Shown: positions 1 through 10,915, numbered from the stretch's first letter. The stretch is DNA of 64,000 nucleotides from Elusimicrobia bacterium GWF2_62_30 (GCA_001799995.1 MGUK01000097.1:1-64000), one strand, 5' to 3'. Translations and numbers: made by a program. The notes: generated by a model not told the origin, from the letters alone.

Positions 1-73
1 CAGGAGAGCTGTTTGTAGTTTGTTGCCATAACACCTAGAGTACTGCTTTAGCTCTAAGTGTTGCACTTCATTA

Positions 74-104
74 TTGAACCCGGGCATCTACTTTTAGATA
101 TAAT
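74..104 (+). promoter_or_regulatory. possible sigma70-like promoter (TTGAAC, 19-bp spacer, TATAAT) upstream of sensor kinase
   Basis: TTGAAC at 74-79 and TATAAT at 99-104; spacer longer than the optimal 17 bp. Confidence 0.35.
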
Positions 105-177
105 TCCTGAATTCCGGCTTATGGAACCCGGGGCTTAATGCCGCGGCGCCGATCACGCAGCATGGGAAGAGATCTTT

Positions 178-2460
178 ATGTCTATCCGATCGAAGCTTAT
201 CCTCACCTATCTGGCCTTAGCAATTATCCCCCTGCTTTTGCTGAGCGCGCTCACTTCCCGTAAATACCGGGGTTCCCTGGAAAATCTCCGCCTCGTCCAA
301 CTGCGGGATATCTCGGTTTATAAGGCCGACCGGCTCGCTAGTTTTTTTTCCGGGCTGAAAGCCGATATCCGGATAGCGCAGGATTTTTACAATATAAAAA
401 CCAACCTCCCGGTGCTGGACTCGCTTGCCGCAAACCCCTCGGCGCCGGAGTTCCAGGCGGCTAAAAAAATGCTGGACGGCCAGTTGCAGCCTATGCAGGC
501 GGTTAAAGGGCTGACCGATATCATGCTGGTCAATCCCGGCGGAAAAGTGGTTTATTCAAGCAATCCGGCGCATTTCCGGAAAGACTTTCTTAAGAGCCTT
601 TCCGACCCGCGGCAAAAAGCCTTCGGGGAAGGGAAAAAGAAAGTTTGTTTTTCAGATGTGTTTTTCAGGAAAGACGAAGCGGGCAGGCCCGTAATGCTGG
701 TTTCCGCCCCCATCGCCGGCTTTAACGGTAAATTTTCAGGGGTGGTTGTTTTTGAGGTGGACATGAGCCCGGTTTACAGCCTTATCCAGGACAGCACCGG
801 GCTGGGAACCACCGGCGAGACCCTGATAGGCCAAAAAGAAGGCGGGGACGTTCTGTTCCTGAACCCGCTGCGGCATGACCCGCTGGCGGCGCTTAAAAGG
901 CAGGTAAGCCTTGGCGGCGGGGTCGGCTTCCCTGTACAGGAAGCGGCGCAGGGCAGGACCGGGACCGGCTTGGTGAAAGATTACCGAGGCATAGAGGTGA
1001 TAGCGGCCTGGCGGCCTGTTCCCGGGACAGGCTGGGGGCTGGTGGCAAAAATAGACGCTGCGGAGGCCTTCGCCGAAGCGGATCAACTGCGGCGCCTGGT
1101 AGTTGTCATCCTGATCGTTCTCTTTTTTATCTGCGGCCTGACGGCTTTGTTTATAGCGCGGTCCATCTCCGGCCCGATAAAGAATCTTTCAGAAGGCACG
1201 GCGATCATCGGGAGCGGGAACCTCGACCATAAGGTGGGGACTGACCATACGGATGAAATAGGCCAGCTTTCAAGGGCGTTCGACGCCATGACCGAAAATT
1301 TAAAGAAGACCACCGCTTCGCGCGACGAGCTGAACGAGGAGATAGCGGAGCGCAAAAAGACCGAAGAGGCGCTGCGCGAAAGCGGGCAGCGCCTGAACAA
1401 AGCGCAGGAGATGGCCCACCTCGGCAGCTGGGAGCTTGACATCGTCAAGAACAGGCTCTCCTGGTCCGACGAGGTCTACAGGATCTTCGGGCTGAAACCC
1501 CAGGAGTTCGCGGCCACCTACGAAGCCTTCCTGGCGGCGGTGCACCCCGCTGACCGCGCGGCGGTGGACGCCGCCTACTCCGGCTCGCTGCGGGAGGGAA
1601 GGGATTTCTATGAGATAGAGCACCGCGTGGTAAGGCAAGCCACCGGCGAGGTGCGTTTCGTCCTTGAAAGATGCGCGCACTTCCGGGACGGCTCCGGAGC
1701 CATCCGGCGGTCGGTCGGCATGGTACACGACATCACCGAGCAAAAGAAGGCGGAGGCCGAGATCCGGCGCTCCAACGAGAGCCTGGAGCAGTTCGCCTAT
1801 GTGGCCTCGCACGACCTCCAGGAGCCGCTGCGGGTGATGGGCAGCTATTCGGAGCTGCTGGGGCGGCGCTACCAGGGGAAACTGGGCTCCGACGCGGACG
1901 AGTTCATCGGTTATATCGTAGACGGGGCTAAACGCATGCAGAACTTGATAAACGATCTCCTGACGTATTCCCGCGTGGGCTGCGCCGACAAGAACGGGGG
2001 AGAGGTGGACTGCAATGCGGCGCTTGCCAGGGTTCTTAGCGGCATGCGCAACGCCATAGCGGAAAGCGGGGCGGCTGTGACCCATGACAGCCTGCCGGTG
2101 CTGACCGGCTGCGAGAGCGATTTTGTCCAGCTTTTCCAGAACCTTATAAGCAACGGGGTAAAATTCCGCGGGCCGGGGGCGCCGCGCGTTCACATTAAAG
2201 CGGAAAGGCAGGGCTCCGACTGGCTGTTCTCGGTAAAGGACAACGGCATAGGGCTGGAGCCGCAGTATAAAGACCGCATTTTCGTTATCTTCAAGCGCCT
2301 GCACGCAAAAAACGACTATCCCGGCACGGGCATTGGGCTTGCGGTCTGCAAGAAGATAGTGGAAGCGCAGGGCGGACGGATCTGGGTTGAGTCGGAGCCA
2401 GGCAAAGGCGCGGCTTTTTATTTTACGCTGCCGGCAAAAGGACCTATAAACAATGACTGA
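178..2460 (+). CDS. membrane sensor histidine kinase (extracytoplasmic Cache-like sensor, HAMP, PAS, HisKA, HATPase)
   Basis: N-terminal TM, second TM near residue 310, HAMP-like segment ([25 protein letters not shown]), PAS with [11 protein letters not shown] end, [19 protein letters not shown]-box, [24 protein letters not shown] ATPase motifs. Confidence 0.9.
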   Translation: MSIRSKLILTYLALAIIPLLLLSALTSRKYRGSLENLRLVQLRDISVYKADRLASFFSGLKADIRIAQDFYNIKTNLPVLDSLAANPSAPEFQAAKKMLDGQLQPMQAVKGLTDIMLVNPGGKVVYSSNPAHFRKDFLKSLSDPRQKAFGEGKKKVCFSDVFFRKDEAGRPVMLVSAPIAGFNGKFSGVVVFEVDMSPVYSLIQDSTGLGTTGETLIGQKEGGDVLFLNPLRHDPLAALKRQVSLGGGVGFPVQEAAQGRTGTGLVKDYRGIEVIAAWRPVPGTGWGLVAKIDAAEAFAEADQLRRLVVVILIVLFFICGLTALFIARSISGPIKNLSEGTAIIGSGNLDHKVGTDHTDEIGQLSRAFDAMTENLKKTTASRDELNEEIAERKKTEEALRESGQRLNKAQEMAHLGSWELDIVKNRLSWSDEVYRIFGLKPQEFAATYEAFLAAVHPADRAAVDAAYSGSLREGRDFYEIEHRVVRQATGEVRFVLERCAHFRDGSGAIRRSVGMVHDITEQKKAEAEIRRSNESLEQFAYVASHDLQEPLRVMGSYSELLGRRYQGKLGSDADEFIGYIVDGAKRMQNLINDLLTYSRVGCADKNGGEVDCNAALARVLSGMRNAIAESGAAVTHDSLPVLTGCESDFVQLFQNLISNGVKFRGPGAPRVHIKAERQGSDWLFSVKDNGIGLEPQYKDRIFVIFKRLHAKNDYPGTGIGLAVCKKIVEAQGGRIWVESEPGKGAAFYFTLPAKGPINND

Positions 2461-2905
2461 CGAGAATTATGTGCTGCCGATAGAAATACTGCTGGTGGAA
2501 GACAACCCGGCCGACGTGCGGCTGACCACCGAAATGCTTAAAGAGGAAAAAGCGTACAATAATCTGCATGTCGTTCACGACGGGGTGGAAGCCATGGCCT
2601 TTCTCCGCAAAGAAGGCAAGTACGCGAAAGCGGTACGGCCTGACCTGATCTTATTGGACCTGAACCTCCCCAAAAAAGACGGCCGCGAGGTGCTTAAGGA
2701 AATAAAGGAAGACGAGGACCTGAAGATCATCCCGGTAGTGGTGCTTACGGTCTCAAAAGCCGAGGAAGACATTTTAAAATCTTATAAACTGCACGCGAAC
2801 TGCTATATCACAAAACCGGTGGACCTCCAGCAGTTCATAAAAGTGGCCAAGTCCATCCAGGATTTCTGGCTCGCGATGGTCAAACTGCCGCCAAAGATAG
2901 GGTAA
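2453..2905 (+). CDS. single-domain response regulator (Rcp1-like)
   Basis: [48 protein letters not shown]; 8-nt overlap with preceding kinase. Confidence 0.9.
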   Translation: MTDENYVLPIEILLVEDNPADVRLTTEMLKEEKAYNNLHVVHDGVEAMAFLRKEGKYAKAVRPDLILLDLNLPKKDGREVLKEIKEDEDLKIIPVVVLTVSKAEEDILKSYKLHANCYITKPVDLQQFIKVAKSIQDFWLAMVKLPPKIG

Positions 2906-2961
2906 TTGTCCGGTGGCGGCAAAAAGACATCTATGGAGAACGCCCGCGCAAGCCGGGCGGC

Positions 2962-3129
2962 TCAAACTTTAAATACGTTGCCGCAAACGGAACAGGTGGT
3001 GGGCTGCCTGCCGCCGCGCAGGGCCAGGAGGCCCAGCGGGCAGAAAAGCACGGCTATAACTATGCGCCAGGCCGCGAAACCGGCCCGCTCTGTAAGGCTG
3101 TCGCACTTCGGACAAACTATCTGAGCCAT
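2962..3129 (-). CDS. small CxxC...CxxC zinc-ribbon protein with hydrophobic insert (LITAF/BRI3-like layout)
   Basis: MAQIVCPKCDSLTERAGFAAWRIVIAVLFCPLGLLALRGGRQPTTCSVCGNVFKV; internal ATG at 3129 preferred. Confidence 0.6.
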   Translation of the reverse strand: MAQIVCPKCDSLTERAGFAAWRIVIAVLFCPLGLLALRGGRQPTTCSVCGNVFKV

Positions 3130-3154
3130 AGCTCCCCCCTTAGCCCGCAAACCG

Positions 3155-3421
3155 CTATTCTTTAACGCCCCAGCGCCGGAGCTCGCCTATGAGCCAGGGG
3201 TCTGCTTCCTCCCCGGCCAGGATGTCCCGGTAATCCCAGATGGCCGCGTCTACCGCTTCCTTCAATTTTTTCAGGGAACCGCGGGAAATGATAATGGCGT
3301 CGCGCTTAACCCGTTCCACCTCGCGGTGCCCTTCCTTGGAACCGTAGGGGAACAGGATTATCAGCGCTTCGGGCGCCTGTTCATCGGTAAAATATCTTTT
3401 TATCCAGTCTCTGGTCTTCAT
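3155..3421 (-). CDS. hypothetical protein (88 aa)
   Basis: ORF with plausible composition; no recognised family. Confidence 0.5.
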   Translation of the reverse strand: MKTRDWIKRYFTDEQAPEALIILFPYGSKEGHREVERVKRDAIIISRGSLKKLKEAVDAAIWDYRDILAGEEADPWLIGELRRWGVKE

Positions 3422-3523
3422 TGCGCGGCCGTAATTGCGTCGAATACGATCATGATTATATGAAGTTTTCCACGCCCCCCGCTTTTGCAGGGCCGGGCGC
3501 GGAAAGCGGGTACACGGCTTGAG

Positions 3524-3832
3524 CTATTTTTTAGGGGAGCGCTGTATGAGCACGCCGGTCTTGGTAATTACCTTCCGGTAATCCTTGCCGGTGGCGCCCC
3601 AATCTATGATCTCGATGCGGAAAGGGAACTTGGCGGCGTTGAACGCGGCGGTCAGCTTTTCCAGCCGGGGCGCCAGCAGGGGCTTATCGGAGATCACCGC
3701 GAGGTCGAGATAAGAATGTTTCTTGGCCGTACTGCCGGCGCGGGAGCCGTAAACCAGCACGTCGAATTCGGGCATGTTCTTGGAGAGGATGCCTTTGACC
3801 TTTTTCAAATAAACCGGTTCCAGATCTATCAT
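3524..3832 (-). CDS. nucleotidyltransferase-fold (MNT-like) domain protein
   Basis: VYGSRAGSTAKKHSYLDLAVISDKPL resembles the GSx(10)DxD nucleotidyltransferase motif. Confidence 0.65.
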   Translation of the reverse strand: MIDLEPVYLKKVKGILSKNMPEFDVLVYGSRAGSTAKKHSYLDLAVISDKPLLAPRLEKLTAAFNAAKFPFRIEIIDWGATGKDYRKVITKTGVLIQRSPKK

Positions 3833-3955
3833 GACGCGGCCTGCCTTTTAAACCCTTACCTATCTTATACCAAATACGGAGAGGCCAGGCCCGTTTTATC
3901 AGGCAGCCGCCGGGAGCCTTTTTGCCGGGCGCCGGGGAAATGATAGGATAAGGCT

Positions 3956-5179
3956 TTGAGAGACGAACCGTTTGAACCGCGACGAATGACAAGGACAAAA
4001 AAAACGCCCGCAACAGCCGTCTCCCTTTCCGCCGAAGAAGCGCGGCGGGGAGTTCTTGCGGCCAACGGGCTGCTCGGGGCGCCCCGTTTCGGCCAAGGCA
4101 AAGCCGGCGCGCTGGCGGCCATAGAACATCTGGGCTACGTGCAGATAGACACCATCTCGGTGGTGGAGCGCGCCCATCACCACACCCTGTGGGCCCGGGT
4201 TCCCGGGTATTTGCCCGCCCAACTCCACGAGCTCCAGGCCGCGGACCGCGCGGTGTTCGAATACTGGAGCCATGCCGCCGCTTTCCTGCCGCTGCGCGAC
4301 TACCGCTTTGCGCTGCGCCGCATGGAGGCTTTTTCACGTGGCAAGCGGCACTGGTTCAGGCGCGACAACAAGGCGCACCGCTACGTGCTGGACCGCATCC
4401 GCGCCGAGGGGCCGCTGCGCGCCAGGGATTTCGAAGCCCCGCCCGGGCACCGCGGCGGCAGCTGGTTCGAGTGGAAGCCCGCTAAAACGGCCCTGGAGCA
4501 GCTGTTCTGGTGCGGGGAGCTCATGGTGCGGGAAAGGCGCGGCTTTGAAAAAGTCTTCGACCTGCGCGAGCGCGTCCTGCCGGCCCGGGCCGACACCAGG
4601 CTGCCTTCGGAAGAGGAATTCTGCCGGCACCTGGCGCTGACCTTCCTGCGCGCGCAGGGGCTGGCGACCGCGCGGGAGATCGCCTACCTGCGGGCGGTAA
4701 ACCCTGCGCGGCTGCGCAAAACTTTATTGGAGCTGAGCGAAGCCGGAGAAATACTCGAGTTCAAAGTGGAAGGTCTGCCGGAAGACATTTATTACGGGCT
4801 CAAAGGTTTCCCGGCCGCCGCGCCGCGGCCCGTCGGGCCGGCGGAAGAGATCCATATCCTTTCGCCTTTCGATAATCTTGTCATACAGCGCAGGCGGCTG
4901 GCGCGCCTGTTCGGCTTCGACTACCAGGTGGAATGCTATGTGCCCGCGCCCAAACGCAGGTTCGGCTACTTCTGCCTGCCGCTGGTCAAAGGGCCCGCTT
5001 TCCTGGGGCGCGCGGACACCAAAGCCGACAGAGCGGCCCGAGTGCTGCGCGTGGGGAAACTCCACTGGGAAAACTCCGCGCAACCCAGCGCCGGCGCAGC
5101 GGCCGCCTTAAGGGCCGCTCTCGACCGCTTCGCCCGCTTTAACGGCTGCGCCGAAGTCCGCGGCCTCCGTGGCAGCTGA
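3956..5179 (+). CDS. winged-helix DNA-binding / crosslink repair DNA glycosylase YcaQ family protein
   Basis: GYVQIDTISVVERAHHHTLWARVPGY, FEYWSHAAAFLPLRDYRFALRRM, SPFDNLVIQRRRLARLFGFDYQVECYVPAPKRRFGYFCLPLV are typical of the HTH_42/YcaQ family. Confidence 0.85.
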   Translation: MRDEPFEPRRMTRTKKTPATAVSLSAEEARRGVLAANGLLGAPRFGQGKAGALAAIEHLGYVQIDTISVVERAHHHTLWARVPGYLPAQLHELQAADRAVFEYWSHAAAFLPLRDYRFALRRMEAFSRGKRHWFRRDNKAHRYVLDRIRAEGPLRARDFEAPPGHRGGSWFEWKPAKTALEQLFWCGELMVRERRGFEKVFDLRERVLPARADTRLPSEEEFCRHLALTFLRAQGLATAREIAYLRAVNPARLRKTLLELSEAGEILEFKVEGLPEDIYYGLKGFPAAAPRPVGPAEEIHILSPFDNLVIQRRRLARLFGFDYQVECYVPAPKRRFGYFCLPLVKGPAFLGRADTKADRAARVLRVGKLHWENSAQPSAGAAAALRAALDRFARFNGCAEVRGLRGS

Positions 5180-5191
5180 TTTCCGCCGCGG

Positions 5192-8100
5192 CTACCTGAT
5201 TATCTCCACGGAGCCGCCGGCCGTGCGGCCGAAAACTTCCGGCTCGTACATGCCTTCTACCAGGCCCGACGGCGCGTAATAGACGCCCGGGCTGGTGGCC
5301 TGCACGATGTAGGAATACTTATGCTCGCCGGCGGTAAGGTAGTCGGCGAAGACCAGCAGCCGGTCGTCGTAGCGCTCGGCGCGCTCGAATTCCCCCCAGC
5401 CGCCGCCGCGCTCGGCCTTGGCCCGCAGCGCCCGCGCGTCTTCCGCCCCTTCTACGGCGAACTCCGTGTTCACCACCTCGAAGCCCGCGGCCACCGGGTC
5501 GTTGATGGCCACGAAGGTGCGGTCCTGCGGGGTCTTCACCGTGAGCGTGACGACGGCCCGCGTACCCGCCTTAAAGGATTTGGAACCGTCCATCGGTTTT
5601 ATCTCTTTGCTGAGCTCGAACCCTTCCGAAGCCGGCTGGTCGCGCTTGGCCGGGACAAAGCCCATGCGCATCGTATAATACAGCCGGCCCGTGCCGGTCT
5701 TGGAGAAAGAAAGGTCCGCCCGTTCTCCGTCGCCGAACAGGGCCGGGAAGCCGAACGTCTTCTCCGCGGAATCCAGCCCGCGCCCGGAGAACTGCGCCTG
5801 CATCAGCAGGTTCCCGGTCTCGCCCTTCTTAGACACCAGCGCCATGAAGCCGGGGGTCTCTTTTTCGTAGCGGCGGTAAAAGGCCTCGAAGGCCCGCAGC
5901 GCCCAGGAATTTTCCTGCGTGGTGCGCCAGCGCCCCTTGTTCTTCTTCTCCGTGGTCAGCCACTTAACGGCCTTCTCATCTCCGGGGAAGCCGCCGCGCG
6001 CCGCCAGCAGGGCGTCCAGCATCACCGCCGTGGTCTTCACCGCGGTGTTGTGGATCCACGGCATGGGCTCCGCGTCCTCGAAGTGCAGCTGCGCGGGCGA
6101 ATAGCGCGCCTGCGACATGATCTCGTCGGCCAGCTTCCTGACCGTGATCGCGTCCACGCCCAGCAGCACAGCCGCCTTCACCATGTAAGCCTTGGCCAGG
6201 TACGGCACCTGGCTGCGGTTGGCGTAGAGCTGGTTGAAGTAGGCGCTCATATTGCGCCCGTGCAGGGCCAGCGCGTAAACCGCGTAAGCCCGCGCCGCGT
6301 AGGTCTCGCTGGTGTTATAAGGATACGCCCACTCTTTCTGCGCCGAGCCCAGGTACTGCGTCAGCCAGTCGGCGCCGCGCCTGAGCACTTCCGGGTCCAC
6401 CTTGTATTTTTCTTTCTGCGCCAGCGCCGCCGCCTCCAGCGCGTAGGCGCTCAGGTACGGATCCGGCCGCGCGCAGCCGCCGGTCCAGTAGCAGAACCCG
6501 CCGGACGGGTGCTGGAAGTTCGGCAGCTGGTCGAACACCTTCTGCGTCTCCTCTTTGAGCGTGCCCAGCCCGCCCAGGCCGAAAGTTCCTATCAGCTCCG
6601 CGCCGGTGATCACCGGCATGGCGCGCGACAGCTTCTGCTCCAGGCAGCCGTAAGGATATTCCAGCAGGTAGCGGGCGCCTTCGCTCAGGCCGTTGAGCGC
6701 CGTCGGGGAAAGGCCTATCAGCAGGTCCCCCTCCGCGCCGGGATAAGGGCGCAGCAGCGCCTCTTCCGCCCTGTCCTGGGCCACGCCGCTGGTGGCCGCG
6801 TATTCGCGCGGCTCCCAGGTCTTCACCGGCAGCTTCCATTCTAGCCCGTCAGTTTCCGTGCCGGCCGCGGCGCGGAACCTGAACACCGTCGCGCCGGGTT
6901 TTTCCGCCGAGCACTCCCAGCTCACCTCGGCGGCTTTGCCGGCGGCCACGCTGACCTGCCGCGTATCTTCGCCTCTCACCAGCACGGCGCCGCCGGAGGC
7001 TTCCAGCGAAACTGTCACACTGGAAACCGTGGGAGCGTAATTGTGCACCACCACGCCGCAATCGAACCTGTCGCCGGCGCGCGCCAGCCGCGGCATGCTG
7101 GGCCGCAGCATCAGCGGCTTGGACACCGTCACCCTGGCCTCGCCGGAACCGAACCGGGTCCCCGCGTTGGCCACGGCCATCAGCCGGAAGCGCGTAAGGC
7201 TGTCTGGCAGGCTGAACTTCACCTGCGCCCTGCCGTTGGCGCCGGTCCGCACCGCAGGGTTCCAGTAGGCCGTGGGCGTGAACTTGGAGCGCAGGTCGAT
7301 GCCGGCCAGGGAAGCCCCGCCGCCGCCGCCGCGCGCCTCGCCCTTTTCGCCGTAGCTGCGCTGGCCTATCACGTGCAGGCGCGAATCCGCCGTAAGCACG
7401 TTGAGCGGCCGCGCGCCGTAGAAGGCCGAGAAGACGTCCGGCGTGCCGTAGCCGGTCAGGCTCAGCACGCCCTCGTCCACCGCGAAGACCGTCAGCTCGG
7501 AAACGACGGGGCGGCCGGTCTCGTCGGCCGCTTTAATGTCCAGGGTCACTTCCTTGCCCGGCCGGTAATCGGCTTTGTCGCTCTTCAGCTCCAGCACCAG
7601 CCGGCGGCCGGCGGGGCTCACGTCGAAGGCCGCGTAGCCGAATTTGGCCTGGGGTTTTGAAAGGTCGCTGTCGCCGTCCGCGGAATATTTCTGCTCCTCG
7701 GCGCGGCCCTTGAAAAGGATCACGCTCACATAGGCGTTGGGCAGATATTTTTCTTTTATGGGCACGGTGATGAAGTCCGCGCCGCCCTTCGTGGTAGTGG
7801 TCCAGCGGTCCAGCACGCCCTCGCGCTCCACCGTCACCAGCGCCACCGCCTCGGTGTAGGGAGACTTCACCATGATCTTGGCCGTCTCTCCGGGCTTGTA
7901 ATCGTATTTCTCGGCCACCAGCTCTATGATGTCGGAGTCTTCGCGCGCCCACCAGGCGTCGCCTTTGCCGAACACGTAGAAGCTGAACTGCGTCTCCGCC
8001 TGACGGCCGTCGTCGTCCTTGCCGGCCACGCTCAGTATGTAATAGCCGCCCTCGGCCGGAGTATACGTCCAGGTCTCCGTAGAACCCGAGGCCGTGAACG

Positions 8101-10915
8101 GGAAGGTGGACACCACGGTATCTTTAACCTCGGTCACCCACTCCAGCCGCCCGCCCAGGCCCGCGCGTTTCGCGCTCAGCCACTGGCGCTTGGTCAGTTT
8201 AGCCACGCTCTTAATCCCTTCGACAGGCGAGCCGTCGGGATGCACGGTTATTATCTGCGCGCTCCAGGGCTTGCCCGCCTCGACGAAGCCGCCGGAGGCT
8301 TTCACGCCGAAGTACAGGTCCGCTTTATGCACGTAGGCCGAGGCTCTGCCGAACAGGCGCTGGCGCTCCGGGTCGGTGACGCCGGCCTCGAAAGACGCGC
8401 GCACGGCGTTGCCGCCGCCTTTAAGGACCTTGTCTATTTTAACTTCCACCTCCGCTTTTCCCTTCGAGTCGAGCTCGGCGCCGCCGGAACCGGCCAGGCG
8501 GTCGATGGAGCCTTCCCTGGTTTCACGGCCGAAGGCAAAGCCGTCCTTACCGGGCGGCGCGTAGTAGGCGCTCTCCAGCCGCAGGGTCCAGTCGGCCTTG
8601 CTCTCGCTCATGGGCGCGCCGAACAGGTACCAGCCCTCGATAGCCGCGCGGAACTTGTCCCCGGCCAGGTAGGCGCCCTCCAGCGAGCGGACCTTCACTT
8701 CGAACACGGCGGGCTTAAACTCTTCCACGCGGAAGGTTTCGGTGAACAGGAAAGGGCGCTCTTTGCCCTGATAGCTGCGGTATTGGTCCTCTTCTTCGCC
8801 CTCCACGGCGCGGGCGGACGCGCGGTCGTCCTCGTAAGGCTCGGCGGCTTCCACGGTCCACACGCCGGTAGGAGCGCCTTCCGGCAGGTTATAGGCGTAG
8901 TCGAACGAGGAAAAGGCGTTATTAACCGGCACGGTGGTCTTGAAGACGCGGTTGCCCCGGGAATCGGTGACCGAGAGCTGCACTGCGCGGAAATCCAGCG
9001 CAGCCCAGTCCCCGCCGGACAGCTTGCGCCCTATGCCTTTCACGTCCACGGTCTCGCCGGGGCGGTAGATGCCGCGCTCGGTGAACAATGCCGCCGAATA
9101 GCGGCGGGGCCGCGGGTAATTGTCGTAATTGACGCTGAAGCGCCACGGCTCCACGCCGCCGGTCCACGAGGTGTTCAGCACCGCCGTGCCGTTCTTATGC
9201 CGCGCGAACACCCACAGCGAAGGCCGGCGCCAGCGCTCCCAGTCGGCCAGGCCCAGGCCCAGCCAGCCGGGCGCGTCGGCGAAGCCCTGCTTGTCGGTCG
9301 CCCCGGTCCAGAGCACCTTGTTGGCATCGTCGCGTATCTCCACCGGCACGCCGCCGGCCGCGCGGCCGGTGCGCAGGAAGCTGGTCCAGATCAGCGTGGA
9401 ATCCTGGGAGCTCTTAAGCGTCAGGCCGACGCGCGTGACATTGTCCAGCACGCGGTAAGGCTCGCCGCTTCCGAGGGTGGGCGCGCGCAGGAAGCCGAAG
9501 CCGCCCTCGTCCGGCCCAAAGACCCCGGCATAGTCCAGGAAGGTGCGGATGCGGATGTTGCGCTGGCCGGCGGACGGGTCCCAGTCTTTCGACACTTCGG
9601 AAGCCAGCAGGGTCTCGTCCTTCATTTGCCCGACGTAGAACGGGATGAAGTCCTCTTCCGGCACTTTCCCCTTCAGGACGTTCAGCACGCCGGCGTTAAC
9701 GGCGTCCACCGGGTGGCGCGCGGGCAGGTAGCCTTCCAGTACGCCGAAGCCGTACGGCGTGGAGAGCTGCGGACAGTAATCCCCGGTCGTCTGGGCGAAG
9801 TAAGCCTCCTTCTCCAGCTTATTGCCGAAGATGTCGGTGAGCTTGGGCGGGAGCTTGAAAGAATACGGCAGCGCCGGCTTAAAAGCGTCGGCGGGCAGGT
9901 AGTATTCCACCTGGCGCTTTTCGCTGTTGCGGTAGCCTTCGTACTGGCCCTCGCCTTCGGAATATTTGGGCAGCGCCACGGCCGGGACCACCACTAGTTT
10001 GGAATAGAACTCGGCGTTCTTGACCGGGTTGGACAGCGCCAGCTTGAACTCGTGCGGCAGGCAGCCGCCGGCGGGGGTCTCCGTCACCCTGAAGGTGTAG
10101 TACGGCTCGAAGTTGAGCATCCTGTCGCCGGCCAGCCCCAGGTTGCCGGCGCCGGCCAGCAGGCCTTTGCCGAACTTAAGCGCGTAGGCGTGGTCGGGCC
10201 TGAGCTTTGAGCCGGGCCTTATGGCCAGCACCGTGCCGGTGGAGACAGACTGCCAGGGCCGGTTCCATATCTTTTTTACTTCTTCGTCCTTGGCCAGCCT
10301 TATCCCGGCCGGGACTTCTTTCACCGTGCCGTCGGGCGCGGTCTCTTCCAGCTTTATGAAGTCGCGGGCCCGGGCCTGGTCCATCAACTGGTTGAAGGCG
10401 GCATACACCACCGTATCCAGCGGCAGCCAGCGCTGCTCGTCGTAAGGCGCGCTTTCACGCAGGGCCGGGCGCACCGTCCCGAAGAACCAGACCGCGTCCT
10501 CGTCCGTCTGCCCGCCGGTCGCGCTTTTCGCGCCGGCTTTAACCCTGGCCGCGTACAGCGTGGCCGGGGCCAGCGGCCCTTCAGGCTCGAAGGCCGCGGT
10601 CTGCGTACCCTGCCAGCGGCAGCGGCCGGCCACGGGTTTCAGTTCCCTGAATTTATCCAACTCGGCGGAGGATGAATCGATAAAATTATCGGTGGTTAGG
10701 ACGTCGCCTATTTCAAAAAGTTCCAGCGGGCAGTTCCCGCCCATTTTTTCGGCCGAGCTCAGGGCGCTCATCGGCTGGCTGAAAGTGGCCGCTATGGACC
10801 GCGCGGCGTTCATGTCGCTGATCTGTCCGGAAGGCGTTTTAGAGACCACCGTTACCTGCGCCGAAGCCGCCCCCGCCAGTTGCAGCAGCGACACGAAAAA
10901 TATGTATTTTTTCAT
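5192..10915 (-). CDS. bacterial alpha-2-macroglobulin family protein (large, exported)
   Basis: 1907 aa; signal peptide; MG-domain repeats; TERGIYRPGETVDVKG; thioester motif EYPYGCLEQKLSRAMP; SLPDSLTRFRLMAVA. Confidence 0.92.
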   Translation of the reverse strand: MKKYIFFVSLLQLAGAASAQVTVVSKTPSGQISDMNAARSIAATFSQPMSALSSAEKMGGNCPLELFEIGDVLTTDNFIDSSSAELDKFRELKPVAGRCRWQGTQTAAFEPEGPLAPATLYAARVKAGAKSATGGQTDEDAVWFFGTVRPALRESAPYDEQRWLPLDTVVYAAFNQLMDQARARDFIKLEETAPDGTVKEVPAGIRLAKDEEVKKIWNRPWQSVSTGTVLAIRPGSKLRPDHAYALKFGKGLLAGAGNLGLAGDRMLNFEPYYTFRVTETPAGGCLPHEFKLALSNPVKNAEFYSKLVVVPAVALPKYSEGEGQYEGYRNSEKRQVEYYLPADAFKPALPYSFKLPPKLTDIFGNKLEKEAYFAQTTGDYCPQLSTPYGFGVLEGYLPARHPVDAVNAGVLNVLKGKVPEEDFIPFYVGQMKDETLLASEVSKDWDPSAGQRNIRIRTFLDYAGVFGPDEGGFGFLRAPTLGSGEPYRVLDNVTRVGLTLKSSQDSTLIWTSFLRTGRAAGGVPVEIRDDANKVLWTGATDKQGFADAPGWLGLGLADWERWRRPSLWVFARHKNGTAVLNTSWTGGVEPWRFSVNYDNYPRPRRYSAALFTERGIYRPGETVDVKGIGRKLSGGDWAALDFRAVQLSVTDSRGNRVFKTTVPVNNAFSSFDYAYNLPEGAPTGVWTVEAAEPYEDDRASARAVEGEEEDQYRSYQGKERPFLFTETFRVEEFKPAVFEVKVRSLEGAYLAGDKFRAAIEGWYLFGAPMSESKADWTLRLESAYYAPPGKDGFAFGRETREGSIDRLAGSGGAELDSKGKAEVEVKIDKVLKGGGNAVRASFEAGVTDPERQRLFGRASAYVHKADLYFGVKASGGFVEAGKPWSAQIITVHPDGSPVEGIKSVAKLTKRQWLSAKRAGLGGRLEWVTEVKDTVVSTFPFTASGSTETWTYTPAEGGYYILSVAGKDDDGRQAETQFSFYVFGKGDAWWAREDSDIIELVAEKYDYKPGETAKIMVKSPYTEAVALVTVEREGVLDRWTTTTKGGADFITVPIKEKYLPNAYVSVILFKGRAEEQKYSADGDSDLSKPQAKFGYAAFDVSPAGRRLVLELKSDKADYRPGKEVTLDIKAADETGRPVVSELTVFAVDEGVLSLTGYGTPDVFSAFYGARPLNVLTADSRLHVIGQRSYGEKGEARGGGGGASLAGIDLRSKFTPTAYWNPAVRTGANGRAQVKFSLPDSLTRFRLMAVANAGTRFGSGEARVTVSKPLMLRPSMPRLARAGDRFDCGVVVHNYAPTVSSVTVSLEASGGAVLVRGEDTRQVSVAAGKAAEVSWECSAEKPGATVFRFRAAAGTETDGLEWKLPVKTWEPREYAATSGVAQDRAEEALLRPYPGAEGDLLIGLSPTALNGLSEGARYLLEYPYGCLEQKLSRAMPVITGAELIGTFGLGGLGTLKEETQKVFDQLPNFQHPSGGFCYWTGGCARPDPYLSAYALEAAALAQKEKYKVDPEVLRRGADWLTQYLGSAQKEWAYPYNTSETYAARAYAVYALALHGRNMSAYFNQLYANRSQVPYLAKAYMVKAAVLLGVDAITVRKLADEIMSQARYSPAQLHFEDAEPMPWIHNTAVKTTAVMLDALLAARGGFPGDEKAVKWLTTEKKNKGRWRTTQENSWALRAFEAFYRRYEKETPGFMALVSKKGETGNLLMQAQFSGRGLDSAEKTFGFPALFGDGERADLSFSKTGTGRLYYTMRMGFVPAKRDQPASEGFELSKEIKPMDGSKSFKAGTRAVVTLTVKTPQDRTFVAINDPVAAGFEVVNTEFAVEGAEDARALRAKAERGGGWGEFERAERYDDRLLVFADYLTAGEHKYSYIVQATSPGVYYAPSGLVEGMYEPEVFGRTAGGSVEIIR

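Noticed and set aside
8240-9997. 585-aa plus-strand ORF (and 5321-6844)
   Set aside because: Antisense shadows of the alpha-2-macroglobulin gene; composition typical of GC-rich reverse frames.
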